Assembly (NCBI GenBank): GCA_022376925.1
Contig: JAIOJX010000005.1
Span: forward strand, 16,086,501-16,150,500
DNA length: 64,000 bases
DNA from: Tragulus kanchil
Taxonomy: Eukaryota; Chordata; Mammalia; Artiodactyla; Tragulidae
Reading direction: 5' to 3'
Notes under the pieces: generated by a model
What the model was told of the DNA's origin: nothing
Database searches by the model: none
What the model saw: only the letters and a program-made list of their open reading frames with translations
Shown: positions 35,738 through 47,729 of the stretch, piece by piece
Layout: each line of letters begins with the position of its first letter
Numbering within the stretch: the first letter of the stretch is position 1
Program-made: the position numbers and the translations under genes

Positions 35738-38048
35738 TTTCAGATTAAGATACCTTCTGTATCCAAAACTTGGGAGTGAACATTTTTGAAGTACATTGCT
35801 TGCAGTACGACCTAGATAATGTGATGACAGCCTTTGGAACCTTGTCAAGACCACTCTGTAGATGTGCCCTTTATAAGCAGGCATGGCAGTATGACAGCTT
35901 GAATTCCACACACAGTTTTTTTCTGTATTAACATGTCCTCAAACATCTGCCAAATTCACTTTAAAACACGCACCAATCTTTTACGGTTGATTATACAATT
36001 TGACCAACTGGGAAAGATGGGCCAGGAAGGTATTGTTAGATCAGAACTCAAAATGAAGGATGGCACAAGGCGATGGGACTTACATGGCAGAGAGTACTCA
36101 TGCCATCATGTGCAGTAGATCTGAGGATGGTACTCAGTCATAGCTATAAATACCAGCCACACAGATCCTCCCTGTGTGTATAACACAGAACGGATGTCAG
36201 CTTGTGATTATCAGACATTTCGAAGGAGAAGCCATGGAACTTCTTTACCCAAGTGATGCCCGCTATTATTACACAGGTTTTTCTGAAAATTGAGATTTTA
36301 AAGAAGTATAACTTCAATGGATTTAATGATGTCATAGGATGTTTATATCCAAATGTCTTGATCTGGACTCTTATTGTTTGGATTCTTTATGTTTGTTTAA
36401 CATGCTTTCATATCTTATTTTCTCCATGTCGAAAGCAATCCTGTACTGGAATTTGTAAGTAAGTCTTTATACATCTACACCACAGAATTTGAATGGCTGG
36501 TGAATATATTAGTTGTTTGAAATGAATGGCCATATAGAATAGCTATTTTTTGAAGTGTCTGATATTTAGGAGGGTCATTATCTGCCATAATGGTTAAATT
36601 TGCCTCAAAGTAAAAATAATCCCTATTAACGTAAATATTTGAAGAGTATGATATGCAGACACTAATATAAAAAGCAGCCACCCTCCTAGAGTTGACCCTA
36701 GAAATGAAAATAGGACCTCTGGGCTTCTCTGGTAGTTCAGTCGTAAAGAATTCGCCTACCAGTGCAGGATACACAGGTTCGATCCCTGATCCAGGAAGAT
36801 CCCACATGCTGCGAAGCAACTAAGTCCATGAACCACAAATATGGAGCCTGTGCTCTAGAGCTTTGGAGCCACAGCTATTGAGCCCATGTGCTTTCAGATT
36901 AAGATACCTTCTGTATCCAAAACTTGGGAGTGAACATTTTTGAAGTACATTGCTTGCAGTACGACCTAGATAATGTGATGACAGCCTTTGGAACCTTGTC
37001 AAGACCACTCTGTAGATGTGCCCTTTATAAGCAGGCATGGCAGTATGACAGCTTGAATTCCACACACAGTTTTTTTCTGTATTAACATGTCCTCAAACAT
37101 CTGCCAAATTCACTTTAAAACACGCACCAATCTTTTACGGTTGATTATACAATTTGACCAACTGGGAAAGATGGGCCAGGAAGGTATTGTTAGATCAGAA
37201 CTCAAAATGAAGGATGGCACAAGGCGATGGGACTTACATGGCAGAGAGTACTCATGCCATCATGTGCAGTAGATCTGAGGATGGTACTCAGTCATAGCTA
37301 TAAATACCAGCCACACAGATCCTCCCTGTGTGTATAACACAGAACGGATGTCAGCTTGTGATTATCAGACATTTCGAAGGAGAAGCCATGGAACTTCTTT
37401 ACCCAAGTGATGCCCGCTATTATTACACAGGTTTTTCTGAAAATTGAGATTTTAAAGAAGTATAACTTCAATGGATTTAATGATGTCATAGGATGTTTAT
37501 ATCCAAATGTCTTGATCTGGACTCTTATTGTTTGGATTCTTTATGTTTGTTTAACATGCTTTCATATCTTATTTTCTCCATGTCGAAAGCAATCCTGTAC
37601 TGGAATTTGTAAGTAAGTCTTTATACATCTACACCACAGAATTTGAATGGCTGGTGAATATATTAGTTGTTTGAAATGAATGGCCATATAGAATAGCTAT
37701 TTTTTGAAGTGTCTGATATTTAGGAGGGTCATTATCTGCCATAATGGTTAAATTTGCCTCAAAGTAAAAATAATCCCTATTAACGTAAATATTTGAAGAG
37801 TATGATATGCAGACACTAATATAAAAAGCAGCCACCCTCCTAGAGTTGACCCTAGAAATGAAAATAGGACCTCTGGGCTTCTCTGGTAGTTCAGTCGTAA
37901 AGAATTCGCCTACCAGTGCAGGATACACAGGTTCGATCCCTGATCCAGGAAGATCCCACATGCTGCGAAGCAACTAAGTCCATGAACCACAAATATGGAG
38001 CCTGTGCTCTAGAGCTTTGGAGCCACAGCTATTGAGCCCATGTGCTTT
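35738..38048. repeat. tandem duplication G4 (1.15 kb)
   Basis: Copy 1 is 35738-36894 and copy 2 is 36892-38048, offset 1154 throughout with no difference that I noticed. The junction cuts a SINE in half at 36894, and copy 2 then continues the SINE to its true end. Confidence 0.97.
36721..36894 (+). mobile_element. CHR-type SINE truncated by a junction
   Basis: First 174 bp of the SINE that is complete at 37875-38271. It stops exactly at the G4 junction with no A-rich tail or target-site repeat, so the truncation is from the duplication, not from transposition. Confidence 0.88.
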
Positions 38049-38201
38049 AACTATTGAAGCCTGTGTGCCCTAGAGCCTGAGTTCTACAACAAGAGAAATC
38101 ACCGCAACAAGAAGCCTGTTCACCTCAACTAGAGAGTAGCCCCCACTCTCTGCAACTAGAGAAGAGCCTTTGGCAGCAGTGAAAACGCAGAATAGCCAAA
38201 A

Positions 38202-38232
<31 letters not shown>

Positions 38233-38271
38233 ATAGATAAAACAAACAAACAAACAAAATTTAAAAAAAAA
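37875..38271 (+). mobile_element. CHR-type tRNA-Glu SINE, full length
   Basis: Sense element: ggcttctctggtagttcag head, B box ggttcgatccc near 37930, repeated agagcct/agccac body units and a tail of (AAAT)n then (AAAC)n at 38199-38258. A perfect 15-bp target-site duplication, gaaaataggacctct, occurs at 37860-37874 and 38272-38286. Confidence 0.93.
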
Positions 38272-38286
38272 GAAAATAGGACCTCT

Positions 38287-39043
38287 ATGATGACATTTTT
38301 TTTGTATTTTAGGGAGAACAGGATTTAGCATTCATGCAGCAGTGTCTAATAGAAACTAACCTGGGTCATAATTGGAATAAGGCTTTGATAATATTAAGGC
38401 ACCAATAAATATTTAATTTCCATGTTCATCTCAGTGCCAAATATTGCACCTGGAGATAATATCTAACTGGATATGGACCAAGGGATGAATGAATGAATGC
38501 TGGCTGTAAACAATGATTTATAAGTGTTTTACTCTATATAAACTCTTCTTTCAGACTACTCTTCCAAATCTACCCTATACTTGTAATTTGTGACTTAGGG
38601 TTTTCAGCTGATTTCTGTTTTTACATCTGCCTTTGGAATTCCTCATAGATTTCCATTCCACCTACTCAGGATAAATATTTATTGTCTTGTTTTCTTATAC
38701 CTCTTTCCTCTCCTTTGCACGCAATGACAAATGCTTTGTTTTACTTGGACACTAATCATACGTGAAACATGTTGATGACATAACTAAAGTTTTGTTTTGT
38801 TTTGTCTCTTCCTAAATATCAGAATGGGTGTTGACCTAAAATGCAATTTCAGTTACTAAAACCACTAAAAAGAATATGATATATTCTTTCATATTTGGAA
38901 TATTATCAAATGCTTCCTGCTTTTCGTTTTTCTTCTGTCTTCTCTGAAGAAGGAGAGAATTGAAGAAAATGAACTTAATAGGATTATTCAGAGAAAAACA
39001 CACTTTTAAGTAGCTTTATATATGTGATAAATTGAATCAGTTG
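38287..39043. other. unique non-coding DNA
   Basis: Single-copy AT-rich sequence, no supported feature. Confidence 0.5.
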
Positions 39044-39056
39044 CCACATTACTCTT

Positions 39057-39390
39057 TTTTTTTTTTTAAAGATTTATTTATTTATATATTTTTTGGGCGG
39101 GGGTCGGGTTGGGGAGGGAGGGGAGCAGGTGGGCCACTTCTATTGGTCTTCCACTCCTCTATGTTCATCCGTCTTTGTTCTTTGGCTCCTGTGGGCCTCC
39201 CATCGCGGTGGCGTCTGTCGTTGTAGAGCGCCGGTTCTGGGCGCATGCACTACAGAGCTCTGGCTCGGTAATTGGACATATCAGCCCAGCCGCTCTGCGG
39301 CACGTGGAATCTTCCCAGGCCAGGGTTCGAACCGGCGCCCCTTGCACTGCAAGGCGGTGTCCTTACCCACTTGGCCACCAGGGGAAGCCC
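39057..39390 (-). mobile_element. CHR-like tRNA-Glu SINE
   Basis: Antisense element with a T-run and ATTT units at the left and B-box form gggttcgaacc near 39323. A perfect 13-bp target-site duplication, ccacattactctt, occurs at 39044-39056 and 39391-39403. Confidence 0.92.
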
Positions 39391-39499
39391 CCACATTACT
39401 CTTAAACATTTCCTCTTATATTAGATGAGTCAAATCTAAAAAAATAGTTTTATTTAAATATGAAACACAGTAGTTATTTTAAACCCAAACTATTAGAAA

Positions 39500-39745
39500 A
39501 GATTAATATGAAAATAGTATTTAGTTTTTGGTATTTTTCACATTTGCCAGTATAGTAGTATGGCATATAGTTGGTTTAATTTGCATCTCTTTTGATTATA
39601 AGAAAGAACATCTTTTCATGACTGCTGACCATTTTTAAGTTTTTCCTTTGAGTAATTGCCTATTCTTATCAAAATACATTTTTCTTAAATTTAAAGAATT
39701 TCTTTGAGCTCTTTGCATATTAAAAATATTTTTTTGTTGTGTGCT
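39500..39745 (-). mobile_element. old L1 3' region, antisense
   Basis: The run tttaatttgcatctcttttg followed by aacatcttttcatgactgct and atttctttgagctctttgca is the reverse of an ancient L1 end. The copy at 40666-40911 belongs to duplication I. Confidence 0.6.
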
Positions 39746-39756
39746 TTATGAATGTT

Positions 39757-40002
39757 CAGTTCAGTTCAGTCTTTCAGTCATGTCTCTTCGTGACGCCATG
39801 GACTTCAACACACCAGGCTTCCCTGTCCTTCACGATCTCCCGGAGCTTGTCCAGACTCAGGTCCATTGAGTCGGTGATGTCATCCAGCCATCTTGTCCTC
39901 TGTTGTTCCCTTCTCCTTCTGCCTTCTATTTTCCCCAGCATCAGGGTCTTTTCCAACGAGTCGTCTCTTTGCATCCGGCAGCCAAAGTATTGGAGTTAAG
40001 AA
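39757..40002 (-). mobile_element. BovB 3' end, antisense
   Basis: Starts with the reversed ACTGA tail (cagttcagttcagt) and then encodes, on the minus strand, the last roughly 66 residues of the BovB polymerase region ([33 protein letters not shown]). 5'-truncated to about 245 bp. Confidence 0.9.
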
Positions 40003-40419
40003 TGCTACTTCCCAGTTTGTATTTTTATTTTAAAAATACGTTCAACATACTTTATTTTTTTTTCATAATGAAGTTCTCAGTTTTATGGGTAGATCTATCA
40101 GTTTTTTTGTCTTATGCTTCTGACTTTTTATGATATGCTGAAAGATTTCCCTCACTGTGTGATTATTTAAAACAAGCAAACAGAAACCTCCTAAATTTCA
40201 GTTAGCACTTTTATGGCTTAATTTTACTCTTTAAATAAATGAAGTAATTTCCCAGCATTATTGTTCTCTTCTCCAAATAAATAGTTTACTGACCTAAACA
40301 ATTGGCAATATTTTTCTCCCAAATGACCAGTTTATTGTCCCAATGACTTCATTGAACAAGACTTGAAATTATTTTTGAATTCCATTTTCCGCTTGCCCCC
40401 CACGGGGGGTAATCTTCCC

Positions 40420-40556
40420 AGAGCTCTGGCTCGGTAATTGGACATATCAGCCCAGCCGCTCTGCGGCACGTGGAATCTTCCCAGGCCAGGGTTCGAACCG
40501 GCGCCCCTTGCACTGCAAGGCGGTGTCCTTACCCACTTGGCCACCAGGGGAAGCCC
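40420..40556 (-). mobile_element. half CHR-like SINE created by junction I
   Basis: Copy of 39254-39390 only. Its left edge is the duplication junction and has no poly-T/ATTT tail. Confidence 0.88.
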
Positions 40557-40922
40557 CCACATTACTCTTAAACATTTCCTCTTATATTAGATGAGTCAAA
40601 TCTAAAAAAATAGTTTTATTTAAATATGAAACACAGTAGTTATTTTAAACCCAAACTATTAGAAAAGATTAATATGAAAATAGTATTTAGTTTTTGGTAT
40701 TTTTCACATTTGCCAGTATAGTAGTATGGCATATAGTTGGTTTAATTTGCATCTCTTTTGATTATAAGAAAGAACATCTTTTCATGACTGCTGACCATTT
40801 TTAAGTTTTTCCTTTGAGTAATTGCCTATTCTTATCAAAATACATTTTTCTTAAATTTAAAGAATTTCTTTGAGCTCTTTGCATATTAAAAATATTTTTT
40901 TGTTGTGTGCTTTATGAATGTT

Positions 40923-41168
40923 CAGTTCAGTTCAGTCTTTCAGTCATGTCTCTTCGTGACGCCATGGACTTCAACACACCAGGCTTCCCTGTCCTTCACG
41001 ATCTCCCGGAGCTTGTCCAGACTCAGGTCCATTGAGTCGGTGATGTCATCCAGCCATCTTGTCCTCTGTTGTTCCCTTCTCCTTCTGCCTTCTATTTTCC
41101 CCAGCATCAGGGTCTTTTCCAACGAGTCGTCTCTTTGCATCCGGCAGCCAAAGTATTGGAGTTAAGAA
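40923..41168 (-). mobile_element. BovB 3' end, second copy in pair I
   Basis: Copy of 39757-40002, identical over the visible length. Confidence 0.9.
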
Positions 41169-41554
41169 TGCTACTTCCCAGTTTGTATTTTTATTTTAAA
41201 AATACGTTCAACATACTTTATTTTTTTTTCATAATGAAGTTCTCAGTTTTATGGGTAGATCTATCAGTTTTTTTGTCTTATGCTTCTGACTTTTTATGAT
41301 ATGCTGAAAGATTTCCCTCACTGTGTGATTATTTAAAACAAGCAAACAGAAACCTCCTAAATTTCAGTTAGCACTTTTATGGCTTAATTTTACTCTTTAA
41401 ATAAATGAAGTAATTTCCCAGCATTATTGTTCTCTTCTCCAAATAAATAGTTTACTGACCTAAACAATTGGCAATATTTTTCTCCCAAATGACCAGTTTA
41501 TTGTCCCAATGACTTCATTGAACAAGACTTGAAATTATTTTTGAATTCCATTTT

Positions 41555-41894
41555 GCCAGTTTTTCAGATTACCTAATTGGAATTTTGAATGGGCATTTGA
41601 ATAAATTTCTATAATGTTTTAATTGAGTTCAATATATGACATTACAGAAATTCATATTTTCATAATGCAATTCTTTTCAAGAGAACATTTATTCATTTAT
41701 TTATTTAATCTTTATTATGTCCTTCAGTAGGATGCTGCAGGCTTGGTAATCATTATGCCAACTTACTAATATGGTATCTAGCTGCTTTTTTATTTTTTTG
41801 ATAATAACTGAGAAAGAACATCTTTTTCTATTACTGTTGATCATTTTCTTTTTGCTTTGGAGACTTTCCAGTTTAAGTCCTCTTGAGTTTAAAG
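41555..41894. other. AT-rich unique or old L1 DNA
   Basis: About 340 bp with an ATTT run at 41689-41706. Parts (aaagaacatctttttctatt) echo the L1 end upstream. No gene. Confidence 0.4.
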
Positions 41895-42149
41895 ACACAA
41901 TTTGTAGGAATTCTTTGAATACTGAGGCTAGTAACCCTCAATAACCCTCATTGTTGTATGTTTTAGAAGTATTATTTCCCAGGTTGACTTTGCTTTCCAA
42001 ATATGTTTGTAGTGCTTTTATTTTTTTGTTAGAAGGAAGGGTTTTATGTAGTCCATTTATCAGTCTTTTTGTTTAATGTCTCTTGGGGTTTTTTTGGCAA
42101 AAAATATATAAGTTTATTCTGATGTGGAGAGACCTTTAAATTTCAATCA

Positions 42150-42900
42150 TTCTAATGGGTGTGTAGGGGTATTTTTATTGTGGCTTTAACTTGTCTCTAA
42201 TACATAATGATATTAAGCATCATTTTATGTATTTATTTGCCATCCATATATCTTCTTTGGTGAAGTCTGTTCAAATATTTTGCCCAGTTTTTATTGGATT
42301 GTTTTGTCTTATGATTGAGTTATATGACATCAGAATATATTTCAGATAGAAGTTCATTATTGGGTGTGTTGAAGTATTTTCTTCTTGTCTGTGCCTTGCC
42401 TGTTCATTTTCATTATATTGTTCCTTGAACAGCAAAAGACTTTAAGTCCAATTTATCATTTTTTTTTCCCTTTATGGGTTATAATTTTTGGTGTCCTACT
42501 TTAAAAATCTTTGCCGAGCATGAGGTCTGTAGCATAGTCTATGTTTTATTCTATGGGTTTTAGAGTCCTAGCTCTTATATTTAGTTCTATGTTCTTAGCT
42601 GAGTTATTTTATATATGTCGTGAGTTAAATATCATTTCTTTATTTTTGTATGTAGATATCTAATTCATTGTTTCAGTATCATTTGTTGAAAAGATATCTT
42701 TTTTTTTAGTTAAATGGCCTTGAAACCTTGTCAAAGGTCAGTTGACTGTATAGATGTCACTTTTTGGTTGTTGTTTTTGGACTATTCTCTCCCATTAATA
42801 CATGTGTGTATCTTTATGACAACCACATTGTCTTGATTACTGGCATTATACTAAGTCTTGAAATTGGGTAATGTAAGTACTTGTTATTCTTCTTTTTAAA
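42150..42900 (-). mobile_element. ancient L1 (L1M type), antisense
   Basis: Reverse of the L1 3' UTR and ORF2 end: tttgcccagtttttattgga, cagcaaaagactttaagtcc, aatctttgccgagcatgagg, tatcatttgttgaaaagata, gtcttgattactggcattat in the known order. No open reading frame remains. The duplicate is at 43305-44055. Confidence 0.75.
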
Positions 42901-43304
42901 ACATTATTCCCAAACCTTCACATTTTAGAATCAGCATGTCAGTTTCCACACTAGAGCCTGCTAGAACTGTACCATGTACCAATTCACATGTTGTGGAAGA
43001 CATGTGCTGTACTCACTTCCCCGACAGTGTATTCTATTTTTGTCATTCTACACAATTTGTAGGAATTCTTTGAATACTGAGGCTAGTAACCCTCAATAAC
43101 CCTCATTGTTGTATGTTTTAGAAGTATTATTTCCCAGGTTGACTTTGCTTTCCAAATATGTTTGTAGTGCTTTTATTTTTTTGTTAGAAGGAAGGGTTTT
43201 ATGTAGTCCATTTATCAGTCTTTTTGTTTAATGTCTCTTGGGGTTTTTTTGGCAAAAAATATATAAGTTTATTCTGATGTGGAGAGACCTTTAAATTTCA
43301 ATCA

Positions 43305-44055
43305 TTCTAATGGGTGTGTAGGGGTATTTTTATTGTGGCTTTAACTTGTCTCTAATACATAATGATATTAAGCATCATTTTATGTATTTATTTGCCATCC
43401 ATATATCTTCTTTGGTGAAGTCTGTTCAAATATTTTGCCCAGTTTTTATTGGATTGTTTTGTCTTATGATTGAGTTATATGACATCAGAATATATTTCAG
43501 ATAGAAGTTCATTATTGGGTGTGTTGAAGTATTTTCTTCTTGTCTGTGCCTTGCCTGTTCATTTTCATTATATTGTTCCTTGAACAGCAAAAGACTTTAA
43601 GTCCAATTTATCATTTTTTTTTCCCTTTATGGGTTATAATTTTTGGTGTCCTACTTTAAAAATCTTTGCCGAGCATGAGGTCTGTAGCATAGTCTATGTT
43701 TTATTCTATGGGTTTTAGAGTCCTAGCTCTTATATTTAGTTCTATGTTCTTAGCTGAGTTATTTTATATATGTCGTGAGTTAAATATCATTTCTTTATTT
43801 TTGTATGTAGATATCTAATTCATTGTTTCAGTATCATTTGTTGAAAAGATATCTTTTTTTTTAGTTAAATGGCCTTGAAACCTTGTCAAAGGTCAGTTGA
43901 CTGTATAGATGTCACTTTTTGGTTGTTGTTTTTGGACTATTCTCTCCCATTAATACATGTGTGTATCTTTATGACAACCACATTGTCTTGATTACTGGCA
44001 TTATACTAAGTCTTGAAATTGGGTAATGTAAGTACTTGTTATTCTTCTTTTTAAA
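43305..44055 (-). mobile_element. ancient L1, second copy in pair J
   Basis: Copy of 42150-42900 created by duplication J. Confidence 0.75.
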
Positions 44056-44309
44056 ACATTATTCCCAAACCTTCACATTTTAGAATCAGCATGTCAGTTT
44101 CCACACTAGAGCCTGCTAGAACTGTACCATGTACCAATTCACATGTTGTGGAAGACATGTGCTGTACTCACTTCCCCTGACAGTGTATTCTATTTTTGTC
44201 ACACATTTTCCTTCTACCTATGGAATAAACTCAGTATATTTCATTGCTTTTGCTTTAAACAATTATCCTTTAAGCTGATTTAAAAATAATAAAAATAACT
44301 TTTATTTCC

Positions 44310-44960
44310 ATCTATTTATTTCCTATTTCTAGTGTTCTCCCTTTACTTAAATTCAAATTTCCTTGGATCATTTTCCTCTTGCTTGAAGGACTTCCTTTAT
44401 TATTTCATATTGTGCTGATCTGCTAGCTCTGCATTCTTTCAGATTTTGTACAAGTGCAAATGTTTTTATTTTAGCTTTGATTTTGAAGGGTATTTTGTCT
44501 CGGTCAACGGTTCTAGCTGTGCAATTTCACTACCTTACAGTTGTTGCCCCACTGTGTTCTGACTTGCATTGTTTCTGATAAATTGGCTGTCAGTCTCACT
44601 ATCCCCCCCATAATTAGTGAACCATTTTTTCTCTGGATGCTTTTAAGATTTTTCCCTTTTTTGCTGTTTTAAAATAATTTGATTATAATGTGCCTTTTAT
44701 TTTTTCTATTTGGTGTCATTTTCTTTATGTTTGTGCTTGGGGCCTGTTGAGACTGTAAACTTATAGTTTTAATCAAATTTGGAGAATATTTGGCCATAAT
44801 TTTTAAAAAATGTCTTGTTTTCTCTCTCTTTCCTCTCTTTTGGAACTCCATTTAAATGTATATTTGAATGATTGAGGCTGTGTCCCAATATTTTCAACAC
44901 TTTTTCCCTTCCAACTTTTTCAGTTGAATCTTTTACTTCTTTCAAGCATACAAATATATC
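44310..44960 (-). mobile_element. ancient L1-derived block, antisense
   Basis: Contains tcatattgtgctgatctgct, gcattgtttctgataaattg, ttttaagatttttccc, ttgattataatgtgcc and ttttaatcaaatttggagaa, matching old mammalian L1M sequence in reverse. The duplicate is at 45448-46098. Confidence 0.7.
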
Positions 44961-45447
44961 ATTTTTTAAACATGAATTTTACCTTCTTTCTTTCCCATAA
45001 TTGTGTTCTTAAAAAGTGTTCGTGTGTGTATATATATAAATGCATGTATACACATTAAAATGCTAAATAATGGAGTTAGTTGCAGAATTACTATTTATTA
45101 TTGCTCTTAACTTTCTAATTTAACACATTAACCAAGCTGGCATATACTTTGAGTTTAAATTTTTATCATGTTTTTGGAGTATCTTTCTTCTTAAAACATT
45201 ATTCCCAAACCTTCACATTTTAGAATCAGCATGTCAGTTTCCACACTAGAGCCTGCTAGAACTGTACCATGTACCAATTCACATGTTGTGGAAGACATGT
45301 GCTGTACTCACTTCCTGACAGTGTATTCTATTTTTGTCACACATTTTCCTTCTACCTATGGAATAAACTCAGTATATTTCATTGCTTTTGCTTTAAACAA
45401 TTATCCTTTAAGCTGATTTAAAAATAATAAAAATAACTTTTATTTCC

Positions 45448-46098
45448 ATCTATTTATTTCCTATTTCTAGTGTTCTCCCTTTACTTAAATTCAAATTTCC
45501 TTGGATCATTTTCCTCTTGCTTGAAGGACTTCCTTTATTATTTCATATTGTGCTGATCTGCTAGCTCTGCATTCTTTCAGATTTTGTACAAGTGCAAATG
45601 TTTTTATTTTAGCTTTGATTTTGAAGGGTATTTTGTCTCGGTCAACGGTTCTAGCTGTGCAATTTCACTACCTTACAGTTGTTGCCCCACTGTGTTCTGA
45701 CTTGCATTGTTTCTGATAAATTGGCTGTCAGTCTCACTATCCCCCCCATAATTAGTGAACCATTTTTTCTCTGGATGCTTTTAAGATTTTTCCCTTTTTT
45801 GCTGTTTTAAAATAATTTGATTATAATGTGCCTTTTATTTTTTCTATTTGGTGTCATTTTCTTTATGTTTGTGCTTGGGGCCTGTTGAGACTGTAAACTT
45901 ATAGTTTTAATCAAATTTGGAGAATATTTGGCCATAATTTTTAAAAAATGTCTTGTTTTCTCTCTCTTTCCTCTCTTTTGGAACTCCATTTAAATGTATA
46001 TTTGAATGATTGAGGCTGTGTCCCAATATTTTCAACACTTTTTCCCTTCCAACTTTTTCAGTTGAATCTTTTACTTCTTTCAAGCATACAAATATATC
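45448..46098 (-). mobile_element. ancient L1-derived block, second copy
   Basis: Copy of 44310-44960 created by duplication K. Confidence 0.7.
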
Positions 46099-46289
46099 AT
46101 TTTTTAAACATGAATTTTACCTTCTTTCTTTCCCATAATTGTGTTCTTAAAAAGTGTTCGTGTGTGTATATATATAAATGCATGTATACACATTAAAATG
46201 CTAAATAATGGAGTTAGTTGCAGAATTACTATTTATTATTGCTCTTAACTTTCATAGGAATGGTTCTAGAGATTCACAATTAACCCTGA

Positions 46290-46640
46290 AGCTGGCATAT
46301 ACTTTGAGTTTAAATTTTTATCATGTTTTTGGAGTATCTTTCTATCAAATGCTTTCTCAGCATTTGCTGAGATAATATTATATTTCTCCATTGGCCTTTG
46401 AATATAAATTTTTGGGGTATGTTTTCTAATTATGAACCATTATATTCCTAACATGATCACCATTTAGTAATGCTTCATTAGTTATTTCTTTCAATGTACT
46501 TCTAGAGTCAACTTGCAAATATCTTATTTAAATGTTTTTTTTTTGTTTGTTTTATGAATGAGATTGGTCTTTGTCCAGTGGTTGATACATTCCTACATAT
46601 AATTTGGGTATACAATACTTTGTTGTTACACAATATTAGC
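46290..46640 (-). mobile_element. ancient L1 ORF2 remnant, antisense
   Basis: The sequence caaatgctttctcagcattt, tatgaaccattatattccta and aatgagattggtctttgtcc reads as reversed L1 polymerase region. Heavily decayed. Confidence 0.55.
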
Positions 46641-47725
46641 ACCCTTCCAATTTTATTTTTTTCTTAAACCACTTTGTGTCAGGCACTGTGTTGAGCAAGA
46701 GAAATGTAAAGACAAATACGCTTTGGTTTCTGTGTTGGGGGAACACACCATCTAGTAGTGGAGAGAAATAAGGCAGTAGACGTTTACAAAATGAAGTAAA
46801 AGTTCAGTAGTAGAGGCTTATTCCAGATAGTCTGGGAGTATATGGTCAAAACAGATGGTTGGTCAGTAAACACTGGTTGAATTGAACTCACCTTGTTTGG
46901 AAGAGAATGTTTGGGAGAGGCTGTACAGGAAAGTTGGCTTTTGATATTATTGATAAACGAAGGAACAAAAGCCAAGAACGTTCCTCTGAGAAGAACAAGC
47001 CATGTAGAACTCTAGAAGGTTGAGAGACCTGATTTTACTGTGTCTTCCTTTTTCATAATCAGCACCTTCAATTTCAAATGAAATATTTTTTGCCTTCATA
47101 GATTTGTTATGACTCATAGTTTCTGAATTGTTTCCAAATCCTTTACCCAAATCAGCTAAACATGGCTATGCCCTGAGTTCAGCAAAGTATTTCAGAAAAT
47201 AATTTAATCTGTAAGTGGGCCTGAGTTCCAGAGAAATGTAGTTGAGTTTCTTGCCCTTTAATTATTGGAAATTATTTAGAATTAAAGGAAAAATTATATC
47301 CTATGTTTATTTTTCTCATATGGCATTTCTATTTTACCTATTTCATTTATTCTTTTTCCACTGGTCACAATATGTAGGATAGGAAGAGGGAGGAAGGAAC
47401 GAACATGTACTGGTCATGTATACCATGACCTATGCTGCCTGACACAGCAACAGTTGCAGGAGTATTCTTGTTAGCTTCTTTTTCTCAGCTGCTATTTATG
47501 CATGGGCACATGACTTAATTATGGTAAAGCTAGAATTCTAGTGGAGATGTGGTGGAGTCCAAAGCCTTTCTACTGTACCATGGAAAGGATTTTGTTTCAG
47601 AATGAAATAAATTTTTCTGTATATTTATGATGTACTTACGCCTTTCTTATAAAAAATGAATATATTTAAGGAGTAGAATATGCTGATTTGATTCACAGAT
47701 ATGGTGAAATGACTGTAACAGTCAA
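46641..47725. other. unique non-coding DNA
   Basis: About 1.1 kb. A short patch near 46675-46720 (tgtgtcaggcactgtgttga) looks like the end of an old SINE or LINE. No gene. Confidence 0.45.
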
Positions 47726-47729
47726 GTTA

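Larger units (their letters stand above)
33491..35766. repeat. tandem duplication G3 (1.16 kb)
   Basis: Copy 1 is 33491-34602, filler 34603-34652, copy 2 34653-35766. The offset drifts from 1162 to 1164 through homopolymer changes: agatgtttttaat against agatgtttaat, ctctttgg against ctcttttgg, tactttta against tacttttttta. The filler partly repeats nearby sequence (aggtttcttagttattt). Confidence 0.96.
39254..41554. repeat. tandem duplication I (1.14 kb)
   Basis: Copy 1 is 39254-40388, filler 40389-40419, copy 2 40420-41554, constant offset 1166. The unit begins inside a SINE body, so copy 2 starts with a headless half SINE. The filler holds six C, then AC, then six G (40396-40409), absent from the continuous sequence at 41555. 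Confidence 0.97.
41895..44201. repeat. tandem duplication J (1.15 kb)
   Basis: Copy 1 is 41895-43045 and copy 2 is 43050-44201, offset 1155. One end difference: cttccccgacag at 43017 against cttcccctgacag at 44171. Confidence 0.97.
44051..46343. repeat. tandem duplication K (1.14 kb)
   Basis: Copy 1 is 44051-45187 and copy 2 is 45191-46343, offset 1140 then 1138. It overlaps J, so ttaaaacattattcccaaac occurs at 42896, 44051 and 45191. Near the end of copy 1, about 20 bp (45116-45134) stand in for about 35 bp in copy 2 (46255-46289). Confidence 0.96.

Noticed and set aside
36475..36819. 114-codon minus-strand open frame repeated at 37629-37973
   Set aside because: It starts inside a CHR-type SINE and is repeated only through duplication G4. 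No protein family is recognised.
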